NCBI GenBank assembly: GCA_013146195.2
Contig: CM028378.1
Location: 37,162,182-37,226,181 of the forward strand
Direction of reading: 5' to 3'
Origin: Codonopsis lanceolata
Lineage: Eukaryota; Streptophyta; Magnoliopsida; Asterales; Campanulaceae
DNA length: 64,000 nucleotides
The notes under the pieces are model-generated. The model worked only from the letters and a program-made list of their open reading frames with translations. It was not told the DNA's origin and did no database searches. This document shows, piece by piece, positions 1 through 10,222 of the stretch (position 1 is its first letter; each line of letters starts with the position of its first letter). Made by a program: the position numbers and the translations under genes.

Positions 1-8
1 AAGCCATC

Positions 9-240
9 GAGTAAGGTACGATTGAACATTTTAATTCAGGAGTTTATCGGCGTCGAAGTCTTCGATGTGGGTTTATTCGATTGAACATTTTCAGGGTCTT
101 CGATGTGGGCGTTGAAATCTTTGATGTGGGCATCATTCATTTTCGGAGTCTTCGATGTGGGCGTTGGAATTTTTGATGTGGGCGTCGTTCATTTTCGGAG
201 TCTTCGATGTGGGAGTCATTCATTTTCGAATTTGAATTCA
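9..240. repeat. Short tandem repeat, about 52-bp period
   Basis: The core TTCGATGTGGG recurs at 61, 99, 151 and 203. The last three are spaced exactly 52 bp, with a shared TCATTTTCGGAGTC segment between them. An internal half-unit (TTTGATGTGGGC) falls midway in two of the units. No coding sense was found. A loosely similar GATGTGGGCATTG phrase recurs near 21.7 kb and 22.1 kb. Confidence 0.75.
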
Positions 241-848
241 TCGTTTATTTTTTGGATTGGGTTTTTATTGGCTAATTAGTGGACTTCGTCCCTGCTAGAA
301 AATATCTGTTTTTATTGGGTTTTTCTTCTTCCTCCTCTTTTTTGAATGTCGAAACAGAGGATCAAATTAATCCCAAGTGAAATTATCTGCTTTAGTTATT
401 TTGAACTACAGTAATAGCTTGAATCCTTGGATATGTTTTGCTTCCTCTGTGAGTACAAGTTTTTTTTACAGGGAGGACATCAACTGCCACCGGGAAGTTT
501 GGGGGGGGGGGTAATGGCCATGGAATTTTGCAGAAGGGTGGACTGTAGGAGGAAAATGGGCATTTAAGGAAAAAATTAACGAAAATGAACTTATGCGGTT
601 GGGGAAAAATGGGCACTGCATCGATTATAATTTCATGAAAGAGGATCGGGCCGTAATAATTCCAAAAAAGTACTTTTATTAAATAAATATTCAAATAATG
701 TCCAATCACATAAATAATGTAAATTTATACTTCTTCTCCCTCATCATCGAGTTTGTTTGCTCAAAGATGCAAAAAAAAAAAATGGTGGTTAGGGATGAAG
801 AAAAAAGATAGTGGGAAGTTGGGTTATGAAGAAGAACCATGGTTACTA
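241..848. other. Intergenic, no gene seen
   Basis: AT-rich sequence with homopolymer runs, including a run of G near 500-511. The open frames here have low-complexity translations and no recognisable domain. Confidence 0.6.
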
Positions 849-858
849 CATAACTATG

Positions 859-953
859 TTTTTTTTTTCCTAAGGGGGGCATGGGAAGGGATCGAACCTG
901 AGACCTCACACTTTGTGAAGCCCATGCCTACCACTGGGCCACCCCCTTAGGGG
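859..953 (-). mobile_element. Minimal tRNA-derived SINE-like retroposon
   Basis: On the minus strand this 95-bp unit carries a Pol III box A (TGGCCCAGTGG, near 932-942) and box B (GGTTCGATCCC, near 889-899) and ends in about ten A (859-868 read as T). It is flanked by a perfect 10-bp direct repeat CATAACTATG at 849-858 and 954-963, the expected target-site duplication of LINE-assisted retroposition. The two ends of the unit (CCTAAGGGGG and CCCCCTTAGG) are complementary, so the transcript could close like an extended tRNA acceptor stem. There is almost no tRNA-unrelated body, which is short for a plant SINE. It is not a functional tRNA gene, because the anticodon arm pairs poorly. Confidence 0.8.
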
Positions 954-963
954 CATAACTATG

Positions 964-1314
964 TCTTCACGACCCTAACTTCTCACTCTTATTCTTCTTC
1001 ATTTCTCGTTGTTGTTGTTCTTCTTGTTTTTCAATGTGTTTGTGTGTGATTCAAAATAGATTCAATTTGTGTTGTTATACATGTAAATTGTTTGATTAAA
1101 CGTCCGAATAGGAATTTGTTTGTTGTTGAATCTGGATGCATCAATTTTAAATCAGGATGCATCATTTTAGATTCAGGCCTTTTTCTAGTCGCACAAGTTA
1201 TTTCCGTCCATTATATTGGACGGAAATATTGAAAAAGGCCTGCATGCCCACTAGAAGACATAAAAATGCTAAAATATCTACGATCCGCCACCAACCTTGG
1301 GTTTCATCCCCATT
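964..1314. other. Intergenic, no gene seen
   Basis: AT-rich. Two short GATGCATCA-type repeats lie near 1134-1166. No domain-bearing frame was found. Confidence 0.55.
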
Positions 1315-1317
1315 TCA

Positions 1318-1790
1318 AACGCTCTCTTCTCTCTCAACTTGGTCTTCTCTCGCAGCACTGCCATCTCTAATCTCTTCATTTCCATTAATCACAATCTTAT
1401 CGGACTCCACAAGCTCCTTATGCCCAAACACCTTCAGCAATTTCTTACTCAATAATGCTTCCACCAAAACTACGTTATTAAACACATTGCCAAGAAAATC
1501 AACCACAATAGGATGTTTAAAGGGATCGTTAGAAAGCGCACAATTCACGGGGCTCAGCACAGGTGGAGCCGTCATCTCCAGTTCTCCACCACCACCGAGG
1601 AGGCAGAATTGAAGTGTAAGGGTGGACGAAGGTGTAATTTCGTCCCCAACAGTGGCCGAGTCGAGGAGAGGCTGACCATTGAAGGTGAAGAAGAAATTGT
1701 CTAGAGTTTGGGTTGGGTGAATCTGGGGGAGGAGAGAGAATTGAGATGGCGTAGAGTGAGATTGGGGGTTAGGGTTAGGGCACGAAATGG
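1318..1790 (-). pseudogene. Degenerate RTF2-like (replication termination factor 2) gene fragment
   Basis: Read on the minus strand, a continuous frame from about 1790 to a stop near 1315 resembles plant RTF2. It has an N-terminal ubiquitin-like stretch (FFFTFNGQPLLDS, then STLTLQ and a GGGG run), then the segment CALSNDPFKHPIVV, a GNVFN motif and VEALLSKKL ending in FGH. This matches the start of the Rtf2 zinc-finger domain. The conserved linker normally found between the glycine run and CALSN is missing, and after FGH the sequence no longer resembles the family. The finger and C-terminal part are therefore absent. No clear start codon fits the family N-terminus. Family RTF2 proteins act at stalled replication forks and, in plants, in splicing. 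This copy should be non-functional. I see neither intron boundaries nor a poly-A tail, so I cannot tell whether it was duplicated by DNA or by RNA. The homology rests on motif memory, not a search. Confidence 0.7.
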
Positions 1791-1799
1791 GTTTTGAAA

Positions 1800-2280
1800 T
1801 TGTGGGGATTTAAATTTTGAGTTTTGGAATTCATTGTGAGTTCTAGGCTTCTGAACAGATTCAATTCAATGACCTTTTCTTCGGATTCAATTTACAACTT
1901 GAAGCTGTGCTCGTAAATGAAGAAGTGGAGTTGGAACAATCATTAGATTGGAGAGCTTATTAGAATGGAATGTCTATTTCAAGATGGCAAATATCACTGA
2001 TAAAGATTCTGCAAATGGTTGATTTGGGATCTTAGATTAGTATGCCAAATTGAGTTGGAGACTTAATCCATTGAATATCCATTTGATTTACAACTTTAAT
2101 TTTGTAAGAACATTTAATTTGGCGCCTCAAATTTGTATTATCCAATTGATTTGAGTTTTAAAGTAGAACATTCCATTGTGAATTGGCGTGCTGGAAAGTG
2201 GAAACACGAAGCAGTTGTCAAGAGTGGGAGGTGATAGTATTTTGTGTAATTAATTTAGAATTTAGCTAATGGGGGGTATT
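1800..2280. other. Intergenic, no gene seen
   Basis: AT-rich sequence upstream of the minus-strand RTF2-like fragment. Repeated GATTTGGG/AATTTG phrases, but no domain or clear element ends. Confidence 0.5.
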
Positions 2281-2656
2281 GAGCAGTCAGACATCTCCAA
2301 TGTTTTAAATTCTTATATAATTTCTTAATTGGATCTCACTGCTACCTACACATTTTTATCTTCTTACCCACTTAATAATATATTTCTCATTGTATAATCT
2401 TCTTCCACAAAAAAATATTAAATTTAACATCATCTAAAATAAAAACAAAACCCCCCACGCCCACTCACCCGAGAAACAGGCGGCTTTCCCCTCCCTTTCC
2501 TCATTTCCCAATATAAAAAACAACTTCTTAATAGGGAAGTTTTTTCCCCCTCTCTATCCAATTTGGCAACTAAGAATCTATACAGTAGGAGAATTTTGGG
2601 AGATTCTTAATAGGAAGTTGGGTAAGAATTTGGTTTTATAAACAATGGTGATGCTC
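2281..2656. mobile_element. Tourist-like MITE (GAGCA family), copy 1
   Basis: Ends GAGCA.../...GATGCTC form a short imperfect inverted repeat. The left end carries an extra 8 bp compared with the cleaner copy at 49192-49581. The interiors of the two share a CTTCTTACCCACTTAA stretch and a GGAAGTTG-type right half. A TSD is not clear here. Non-coding. Confidence 0.65.
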
Positions 2657-2699
2657 TTAGAGACTTGGGGGTATGGAATTGAGGCCAGAACACCAACTA

Positions 2700-3000
2700 C
2701 GTTTGGTGCAGCGTTTTGAAAATGCAGTGTTTTGAAAAAATAGCTTTTTCAAAATACAGTGTTTTTAAAACACAGTTTTATTTTTATAAACATATTTGAA
2801 AAACTATTCCAAAACGTTATTTTTGATAAAGAGAGTAATTGTAAATGTAGCATATTTTTAAAACGCTTTAAATTAGAGCGTTTTAAAACGCTCCATATTT
2901 TTAAAATGATGTGTTTTAAAATGCTACATTGAAACACTTTTAAAAAGAAAACGTTGTGTTTTTTACCTAAGTTTTGACCAAAACGCTCCATCAAACAAGC
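2700..3000. mobile_element. Non-autonomous element rich in GCGTTTTG, copy 1
   Basis: Imperfect terminal inverted repeats (GTTTGGTGCAGCGTTTTG at the left; GCTTGTTTGATGGAGCGTTTTG as the complement of the right end) enclose AT-rich, foldback-prone DNA with repeated AAAACGC/GCGTTTT motifs. A second copy lies at 16720-17009 and degraded parts lie near 53.23 kb and 54.0-54.2 kb. I could not settle the target-site duplication, so the superfamily is open. Confidence 0.65.
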
Positions 3001-4789
3001 ACTAATAAAGTAACAATGTTCAGATTAGGTTTTTGTTTTTAATTTATTTTAGCAAAGAGTAAAATTTTCATTCATCGTGCTGTAGAATCTTTTTTTCACA
3101 AACGACCTTTAAATCATGACATGTTTTAATCACAATCATTGTCTTGATGTTTTTAGATTTTAGTTGGTCACGTGTTATTATTCAAAGATCGTTTGTATAA
3201 AAAAAAAAATCTACACCGTCAATAGGTAAAAAATTTAATTCTTCAGCAAAACTACATCAATAGCGAATATCAACAACGTGATTTGAAATGTTATATAGTC
3301 TTCAACACGCAACACCTAATTAAGGCATGATATGGATTAAGTTGGTTAATTTTCATTGTTCGTGTACCATGTTAGTGTAACCATCGATAACATTACGAAA
3401 CGAAAGTAGTGCTGCAGCTGTGTATATAAGTCATTAAAGCAACACAAGCAATAAGGTTTGGTTTGCACGGCTGAAGCAAATTGAACAATAACAATCAATA
3501 GAACAAGATGAATCAAAAAAGAATAGAGTGAGATTGGGGAGGGTTACACTTATACTCAAAACTGACAAAATAAGAAAATAGGAAAACTAAGTAGCCGCAT
3601 CGAAGCGGTCGCTTCGACCATAGTGACGCACGACCGCCCCGACACCAACGCAAATGCTTCATGCGACTGCTTTAACTTTTGGTGACGCAATCACATTGTC
3701 CAACGTGGTCGCTCCTCTAAGTCTAACGTGATCGCTTCTCCACGAAAACTCTGAAAGCCCGTACTATATAGATAATTTAGTCATTTCATGCTCAACAAAA
3801 TTCAACTTGAATATTTGCTAATATTCTAGTTTTTTTTTTCTATTGAGTGAGTGGTCAGAGTTGAAGTATCATGAAAGTCAACTCAACTCATCATTTGTTT
3901 CAATTACTTGGGGTTGATGTGTATTATCAAGTGTAATTTTTTTAAAAAAGTAACTTATGATAAAACATGCTACCTAAGAAAAATAATAATTTTATTTAAT
4001 CCGTGATTCCCCAAACAATTGTGTGATGTCTTACGTTATTACAGAGTCTTCCAATGAATATATATATTAATTGCCCAGTTTGATGAATACTTGTATATAC
4101 ACTTGTGCGTGGACAGTTAAGTGCTTGTGTTTTTTTTCTGGTCAAATAGATTCCTTAGTCTGACACGGGCATTTGGCTTGGGCGGGTTACAAGGCCTGTG
4201 CGAGAACAAAAGACTGCTTAAGGGATGGATATAGAAATTGCATGACACGAGGGATTTGAACTCATTTTGATCACTTCTCTGAGACCCTCCCATTCCTATT
4301 TCGATAACGGGTAGAAACTCAAAATGTTTGTCACCACACGAAATTGTTAATTTAATTAAAAATAAGATTTATTATTACATGAAAACACGATAGTGAGATA
4401 CGAACTCGATACGATAGCATGAATTATCACCCATGCCCAAGACCCAACTATTTAGGATTGGTTTGATTAGTAGAATTTGAGAGGATAAGTGTGCATGTGA
4501 TGGCATGGTACAAATTCATTAGTCACATGTGGTGCCTCCTTGGTTCCAAATTAAAGAGGATCGAAATTAATTATATTACAACCGCGCGCATGTGCACAAG
4601 ACGCAAAACCCTTTTGGAAACAAGAACATGGCATGGCCTCATAAAAGGATCGGAGAAGGCTAAAAATAAAAATAAACATGTGCTTGGGTGACTGCCGTTT
4701 TAGAGTCTCCATCTCACGGTTGCCGTGCCGATAACATGTTTGCACATGTCATCAGGAATGGCAACAACTATCAACAATATAAAAACAAA
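3001..4789. other. Intergenic, no gene seen
   Basis: No coding domain recognised. A GC-richer patch at about 3590-3750 has repeated GTCGCTT/GACGC phrases. Two stretches (about 4240-4280 and 4385-4440) look faintly like degraded tRNA-derived box B sequences on the minus strand but lack clear element ends. Confidence 0.45.
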
Positions 4790-4799
4790 AACATAAAAA

Positions 4800-5035
4800 G
4801 GCAAAACACACAAACGGGCCACCCAACTTTGGACCATATTGCAATTCGGCCACCGAAACTTTGGTTCATCTATTTTGGCCACCCTACTTTAGTTCTGTTG
4901 CAAGCCGCCCCATTTTTTGGATGGCCGTTAGATTTCGCCGTTAAATCATGTTAAATGTCTATTTTACCCCTGTAAATATCAATAAAAGAACAATTATATT
5001 TAAAAGGGGTGAAAATGTAAATAATATAATTTTTG
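4800..5035 (+). repeat. Left terminal inverted repeat of the Pack-MULE
   Basis: Inverted copy of 5887-6122. The outer 191 bp match perfectly, and the inner part diverges through small substitutions around an AAAGGGGT motif. An open frame runs through both TIRs and gives the same peptide in each, which is an effect of the repeat and not a gene. Confidence 0.9.
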
Positions 5036-5274
5036 TGTTTTGGATCTGTTCATCTTCATCTCTTACACACAAACACAGATCTGTTTTGGATCTGGCATTA
5101 GCAGTTCACGAGATCTCACACATACACACACACACATCTCTCTCAAACAGATCTCACAAACACAGATCTCACACACACATCTCTCTCGCACAAACACTGA
5201 ATTAGCAGTTCATCTTCATCTCTCTGCTCCGCCTCTCTCTCCTCCCTTCCAACAAAACCCTAACCCCCAAATTT

Positions 5275-5595
5275 CACCACCACACTAATCTCACACCTTT
5301 CGACTTCCCCGTCGTTTTATCAAACCCTAACGGCCCCTCCACCTCACCGTAAGTAAGATGAAATTTGCAACAATCTTCTCCCCCGTGCAACATGAAGCAA
5401 TCGTATTCGGCCGTCAATTTTCTTGCTCGACTTCTTGGTGACGACAAATCACCATCAATGTGCTTAAACGTCACAAATACGTAACCTTTATTTTTACCGG
5501 TCGCCTTGTCGAGAATTACGACTACTTCATCTAGATCGTCGTAGGCAGCGAATAGATTAAGGAGGTTCTCGGTAGTGGTTATGGGTAGGCGGCGA
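5275..5595 (-). pseudogene. Captured RRM gene fragment (UBA2-like RNA-binding protein)
   Basis: On the minus strand an open frame through the inside of the Pack-MULE encodes pieces that look like two RNA recognition motifs. The first segment reads TTTENLLNLFAAYDDLDEVV, then ILDKATGKNKGYVFVTFKH, with RNP1-like GYVFVTF. After an unrelated joint, a second segment reads EVEGPLGFDKTTGKSKG. Both phrases resemble plant UBP1-associated (UBA2-type) hnRNP proteins, in the order RRM1 then RRM2. The segment between them is shortened and the second RRM ends before its RNP1 is complete. The frame has no family-like start. I infer capture of host gene segments by the element. A search against the host's own UBA2 genes would decide the donor. 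Confidence 0.65.
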
Positions 5596-5822
5596 ACAGA
5601 TCCAGTTGGCGGGATCGGCGGCGAGGAGCGATGCGGCGGAGGTTATGGGTGGGATTTGAGAGAAGCGAGAGGCGAGATGGGGTTCCGTTGGGTGGGGTCA
5701 CGATGCAGGATGGATCGAGCAGGCGTCAAGTAACCAATACCCAATTGGCGAGATCGGCGGCGAGGAGAAGCAACGGAGGTTATGGTGGATTTGAGAGAGA
5801 GAAAGTGAGGCGAGATGAGGAA
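5582..5822. repeat. Internal duplication inside the Pack-MULE
   Basis: Two related GC-rich stretches (about 5585-5690 and 5740-5822) share GATCGGCGGCGAGGAG, GGAGGTTATGG and GGCGAGATG blocks in the same order. This looks like a tandem duplication of roughly 130-165 bp within the cargo region. Confidence 0.6.
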
Positions 5823-5886
5823 CATATCAGATCTGTGTTTGTGTGAGAGAGAAAGAGAGAGATGAAGATGACCAGATCTTTAACCC

Positions 5887-6122
5887 CCAAATTGTATTAT
5901 TTACAATTTGACCCCTTTTTAAAAATAATTATTCTTTTATTGATATTTACAGGGGTAAAATAGACATTTAACATGATTTAACGGCGAAATCTAACGGCCA
6001 TCCAAAAAATGGGGCGGCTTGCAACAGAACTAAAGTAGGGTGGCCAAAATAGATGAACCAAAGTTTCGGTGGCCGAATTGCAATATGGTCCAAAGTTGGG
6101 TGGCCCGTTTGTGTGTTTTGCC
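5887..6122 (-). repeat. Right terminal inverted repeat of the Pack-MULE
   Basis: Reverse complement of 4800-5035 (191 bp perfect at the outer end), followed directly by the second copy of the AACATAAAAA target duplication. Confidence 0.9.
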
Positions 6123-7146
6123 AACATAAAAACAAAAACAAACAAACATTCTCTCTCTCTCTATTCAAAAAATTGCTTATTTTTCATTAAAAAAAAAACT
6201 AATAGTGACACTTACTTTTGAGACACATGGTGTATAAATAAATATAATTTGAGACAATAAAATAGAGTTATAGACTTATAGTAAAATTTAAAAATATTCT
6301 ACCAAGCGCAAATCTTATGATTTTGAAAATAAGTAGATCTCCTGAACGTAAGACCATCTTACACAAGTTTTTGTCTTTAAAAATTAGCTTTGGATTGAAA
6401 AGAATTGAATAAAATAATATTTTGATCCCTATGGCGTATTTAGAACAAAGAATTAAAAGGTGGGGAGAAAATAAGGTGATATTAGGCTTTGGGACTTGGA
6501 TTATGGGAGATTTTTGCAACACTTTGATATCCCATTTTACTATAAATACTAGATCTTCGTGTTCGTGTCTATGGCACAATGTCATTATATATGATTTCGT
6601 CAATTGAAACGATAATGTCTAAATAGAAAGTGCGGTTTTAAAAAATGTTACAGTTGAAGGGGTATATTGTTTCAAGTGGTAGTTGAGGGGCACTATTCGA
6701 ATTAGACTCATAGTTTATGTAACTGACTCATGACCGTTTGATTTTGTGGCTGGAATCAATTCTCACCGCTAGATAGCCTCAGTCAATCAACTGAGCTCTA
6801 TTGTGAGATTATATTAATGTTGTTTTATAAGGGGTGATTGTTCAAAAGAAAAAATATGACTACTCATAATATTAATTATATGTGTGACTTTGTAATAGGA
6901 AGTTAAAAGTAGATAATTACTATCACATATGTGAATGTGAGGGTGAATCAAAACCGTTAATTTTTTAAAGATAATTTAATCTCAATCTCTAAATAGATTT
7001 AATCAATTATATATGTATAAGTAAGAGCTCTATTATATATTAAATAGAATTTAGAGAATAATATATAGTAATATGGTGTGTAATACATTCTTCAAAGCAT
7101 AATAATAGAAATATGGGGAAAAAATGTTGATTATTGCCCCATGCAA

Positions 7147-7210
7147 AACCTTTGGACATGAGATTCCACGAGCAATTAAACCTTTGGACATGAGATTCCA
7201 CGAGCAATTA
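7147..7210. repeat. Exact 32-bp tandem duplication
   Basis: Two adjacent identical 32-bp units (7147-7178 and 7179-7210) beginning AACCTTTGGACATGAGATTC. No coding meaning is seen. Confidence 0.85.
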
Positions 7211-7283
7211 TTGATTTGACTACTTTTTCTTCGCTTTAGGCCGGGGAAGACCGGCCTTAACATCGAATTTTTTCAAGGTTAAG

Positions 7284-7430
7284 TGTCTAGTCATTTGATA
7301 AGAACTACTCGTTTTTGTTGCTCATGTAGTTATGTGCAAGGACTAAGAACTAAGGAGTATTGGGGTGTCTAGTCATTTGATAAGAACTAGTTTTTGTTGC
7401 TTACGTGTAAGGAGTATTGGGTTGTCAATG
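7284..7430. repeat. Imperfect tandem duplication
   Basis: The phrase TGTCTAGTCATTTGATAAGA occurs at about 7287 and 7367, each followed by a TTTTTGTTGCT and an AAGGAGTATTGGG segment. The second unit is shorter by an internal deletion. Confidence 0.7.
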
Positions 7431-8459
7431 TTAGAGCATCACCAATTGGGCATTAATTTATCAATTTTATATGGTTGTAGGTAAGTATATAGTCTTAAGA
7501 GAGACACTTGTTATGTAACATTGGATTTAATCTTATATGATCATCCTGACATCTCACCAGTAAAATAAAATTTAACAAAAAAATAAAAATAAAAGAAATG
7601 GAAAAATTTATAGGAAGAGTTTTTTTAAAAAAAAATTTGTTAACTATAATATATTCATATCTTCAACTAGTATGTAAAAAATTGACATCATTCTCGATAA
7701 TGTGAAGAAAAAAAAATAATTTACATGTCATATCCGTAACTCTTATCTATGATTGTATTGAAGTGTTTTTTTTAAAAAAAAAAAAAAATTGTAAACTTAG
7801 ATGCACTTAGTAGTCATTTCGCCACTTCCCCTACTTTTAATCTTGTGGTTGTATACTTATATTTTACTATTATAAATAGAAATGTTGGTAAATAATAAAG
7901 GGATAGAGCAAATCATCTCAAGGTTCCATTTACACATTCTGAATTCTTAATTTTTAACTCTACACTTAGCATTGAGTGAATTACCAAGGATACCCGTGGA
8001 AAGACTAATATTGAATTCCGCAACAATGTGAACGAAGCTTTGGCTTGTCACGTCACGTATCCAATTTCCACCAAATCCGCGTTACCTTACAAACAGGGCT
8101 AACAGAGTTGTAACTTGTAAGCTCAGCGCACAACCCAAATCCTTGACATCGATCCCTTCATCTCAAGCAATGCCTCCACTTCCGTCATTACCCGATGACA
8201 TAATAACATTACACCAAATTAAGTGTTAATGGATAAATTTAGGTTATGTCATTATTCATTAATCAAATAAATAATGACTTTACCCAAAACAAAACCATCT
8301 ATTAACACTTAATTACCACCCAAAACCGTAATGGAATAAAGAGGATCCTTTATAAAAAATATCCAAAAACCGTTACGCAAGTATTTACCTTCCCCACACC
8401 CCATTATCTTCTCTCAACCCTTCATTCTCTCTCTATCTCCCTTCAATTTTCATCCCTTT

Positions 8460-8802
8460 ATGGCAATCTTAGCCGCAACTACTACTGCTCTCCAACACCG
8501 TCAACATCTCCACCCGCCAACTTTCGACCTATCTCCAACATGAAAAAGGCATGCGTTACAACTGATGAGAAATTCGTTTCGGGACACTGTTGAAAGCATC
8601 ATCAACTGTTTATGATGGAAGATAGCCACGAACGCAGCTTGGAGGCGAACGTTTCGCCATAGGTGCATGGAAGCAGTCTATCAAGAGGATGTGCTGGAAG
8701 ACGTATATGGAGTCTATGTCTATCCTAAAAGAACTTGACAATAAACAGCACAACACGACTCCTAACCCTAAGACACAAACAGAGTCGACAAGCTAGGGAG
8801 AC
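8460..8802 (+). pseudogene. Possible gene remnant interrupted by the copia element
   Basis: A pyrimidine-rich, leader-like stretch (about 8395-8459) precedes ATG at 8461, opening a 27-codon frame that stops at once. The downstream sequence to the copia insertion at 8802 is less AT-rich than its surroundings. I do not recognise the product and the frame is short, so this may only be compositional. The copia element splits this stretch: the sequence after the 3' LTR (15821 on) would be its continuation. Confidence 0.2.
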
Positions 8803-9093
8803 TGATAACAATAATACAGAAGTCAATGATGCTGGCAAGATTACAAAGGACAAAACTTCAAAGGGTGGCGAGTGTATTTATGGGAAAGTGCCTCAAAGCT
8901 TAAATGAAGACTTAGGCTGTAATTACAAAACTGCAGAATCACAAGGGACCTAATTGTATTAGTGTGATTAGTCTGTTACGTTTGTTAGGGCTCATTTGTA
9001 TAAGTTTGAGTTCCCTCCATTGTATTGGATGAGTTTTTCTGATCATTAACATAAATAACAAAAATATCTTCTCTCTCAACTCAAATTTGTTCA
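8803..9093 (+). repeat. Copia 5' LTR
   Basis: Begins TGATAACAATAAT and ends AATTTGTTCA (TG...CA). About 2% divergence from the 3' LTR (six substitutions, four of them transitions). Confidence 0.93.
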
Positions 9094-9105
9094 TGGTATC
9101 AGAGC
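9094..9105 (+). other. Primer binding site, initiator tRNA-Met type
   Basis: TGGTATCAGAGC directly follows the 5' LTR with no spacer. This is the common plant copia primer site complementary to the 3' end of initiator tRNA-Met. Confidence 0.9.
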
Positions 9106-9887
9106 TCTTCCGCGAACTCAATTTGTTCACCAAAATCCTTCAACAATGGCTGAAGAAACCACTACTACTGCTACCAATACTACCAATCCTACACAGAATG
9201 CAGAGACAGATGATTACGATTTAGCTGAAGTCAATCTCGTTCTTCCTTCTTCACATCCATTGTACCTGCATCCAAACGATCATTCAGGAATGCATCTTAT
9301 TTCTCAAGTTCTTATGAACACGAACTACAGCCAATGGAAACGTGCAATGGTAATTACTCTCTCTTCAAAACTAAAATTGGGAATAGTTACAGGATTGAAT
9401 AAGAAACCTAACAATCAATCCAAATTCATCTCACACTGGCAAAGATGTAATGATATGGTTACATCGTGGCTTTTGAATGATGTTTCGCCAGAAATTAGAG
9501 CTAGTCTCATTTATTTTAAATCAGCTAATGAAATCTGGGAAGACTTGGAGTGTAGATTCACTCAAGGCAATGCACCACAAGTTTTTCAAATTAAGAAGGA
9601 ACTAATGATGCTGCAGCAAGGATCAATGTCAATTCCAGAATATTTTACAAAATTCAGGTCAATCTGGAATGAATTTGAACAAGTTAGTGTGAGGTTCCCG
9701 GGGTGCGACCCGCGCCCCGCGCGCCCTTGGATAGGGGTGTGCGTACGTTCGGATGCGGGACACCACTGCTCTCGTTCCTACCCTCCCTTGTTTAGGGGAA
9801 GACGAAATCAAAAGTGCGAGAGGAGTGCTGTCTATGTTAGCACGTTTGAATGTGCCTCGGTTGCCTTTAATTGATTTTGTATCCAAT

Positions 9888-10222
9888 ATGGGAACTTATG
9901 GTTTCCCGCATCAAGTTATCCCTTTTTTAGGGGATACCAGGATATGGGAATGCATTACCCTTTCATTTCCATTTTCCCTTTTTTAGGGGAAAACGGAAAA
10001 GTGCAAAAAAGGATATTGCAACGCCCCACTATGGATTTTATTAAAAATAGTCTTATGACCCGTTCAGATCACTATGGGAGCTTTGGGTTTCCCGCATCAA
10101 GTTATCCATTTTTTAGGGAATACTAGGATATGTGAATGCATCACCCTTCCATTCTCATTTCTCCCTTTTTTAGGGGAGAACGGAAAAGTGCAAAGAAGGA
10201 ATGTTGCGAGGCCCCACTGGAT
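9888..10222 (+). repeat. Duplicated module inside the solo LTR
   Basis: Two copies of a roughly 150-bp module (about 9888-10035 and 10074-10222, offset 186 bp) share TTTCCCGCATCAAGTTATCC, a TTTTTTAGGG block and a GGAAAAGTGCAAA block. Long LTRs often carry such U3 repeats. Confidence 0.8.

Larger units (their letters stand above)
4800..6122. mobile_element. Pack-MULE-like element with long terminal inverted repeats
   Basis: A 1323-bp element bounded by inverted repeats that begin GGCAAAACACACAAACGGGC. The outermost 191 bp of the two ends (4800-4990 and 5932-6122) are identical on my reading, and similarity continues more weakly for another 60-100 bp. A 10-bp direct repeat AACATAAAAA flanks it (4790-4799 and 6123-6132). 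Long TIRs, a 9-10 bp TSD and a captured gene fragment inside fit a non-autonomous Mutator-like (Pack-MULE) element. No transposase is present. The perfect TIRs suggest recent movement. Confidence 0.85.
6133..8400. other. Intergenic, no gene seen
   Basis: AT-rich with many poly-A/T runs. It contains the short tandem duplications described separately (7147-7210 and 7284-7430) and a lone GAGCATCACCAATTGG MITE-like end near 7434. No domain-bearing frame was found. Confidence 0.5.

Noticed and set aside
875..950. Functional tRNA gene
   Set aside because: The anticodon arm pairs poorly and the unit has an A-tail and TSD, so it is a retroposon.
1157..1612. Plus-strand open frame of 151 codons
   Set aside because: It overlaps the minus-strand RTF2-like fragment and its product has no domain. 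It is a shadow frame.
4240..4445. tRNA-like stretches (TTTGAACTCATTTTG, GATACGAACTCGATAC)
   Set aside because: Only box B-like parts are visible, with no box A, tail or TSD, so they are not called as SINEs.
4688..6168. Two frames giving the same peptide on opposite strands
   Set aside because: They are the two identical TIRs of the Pack-MULE-like element, not a duplicated gene.
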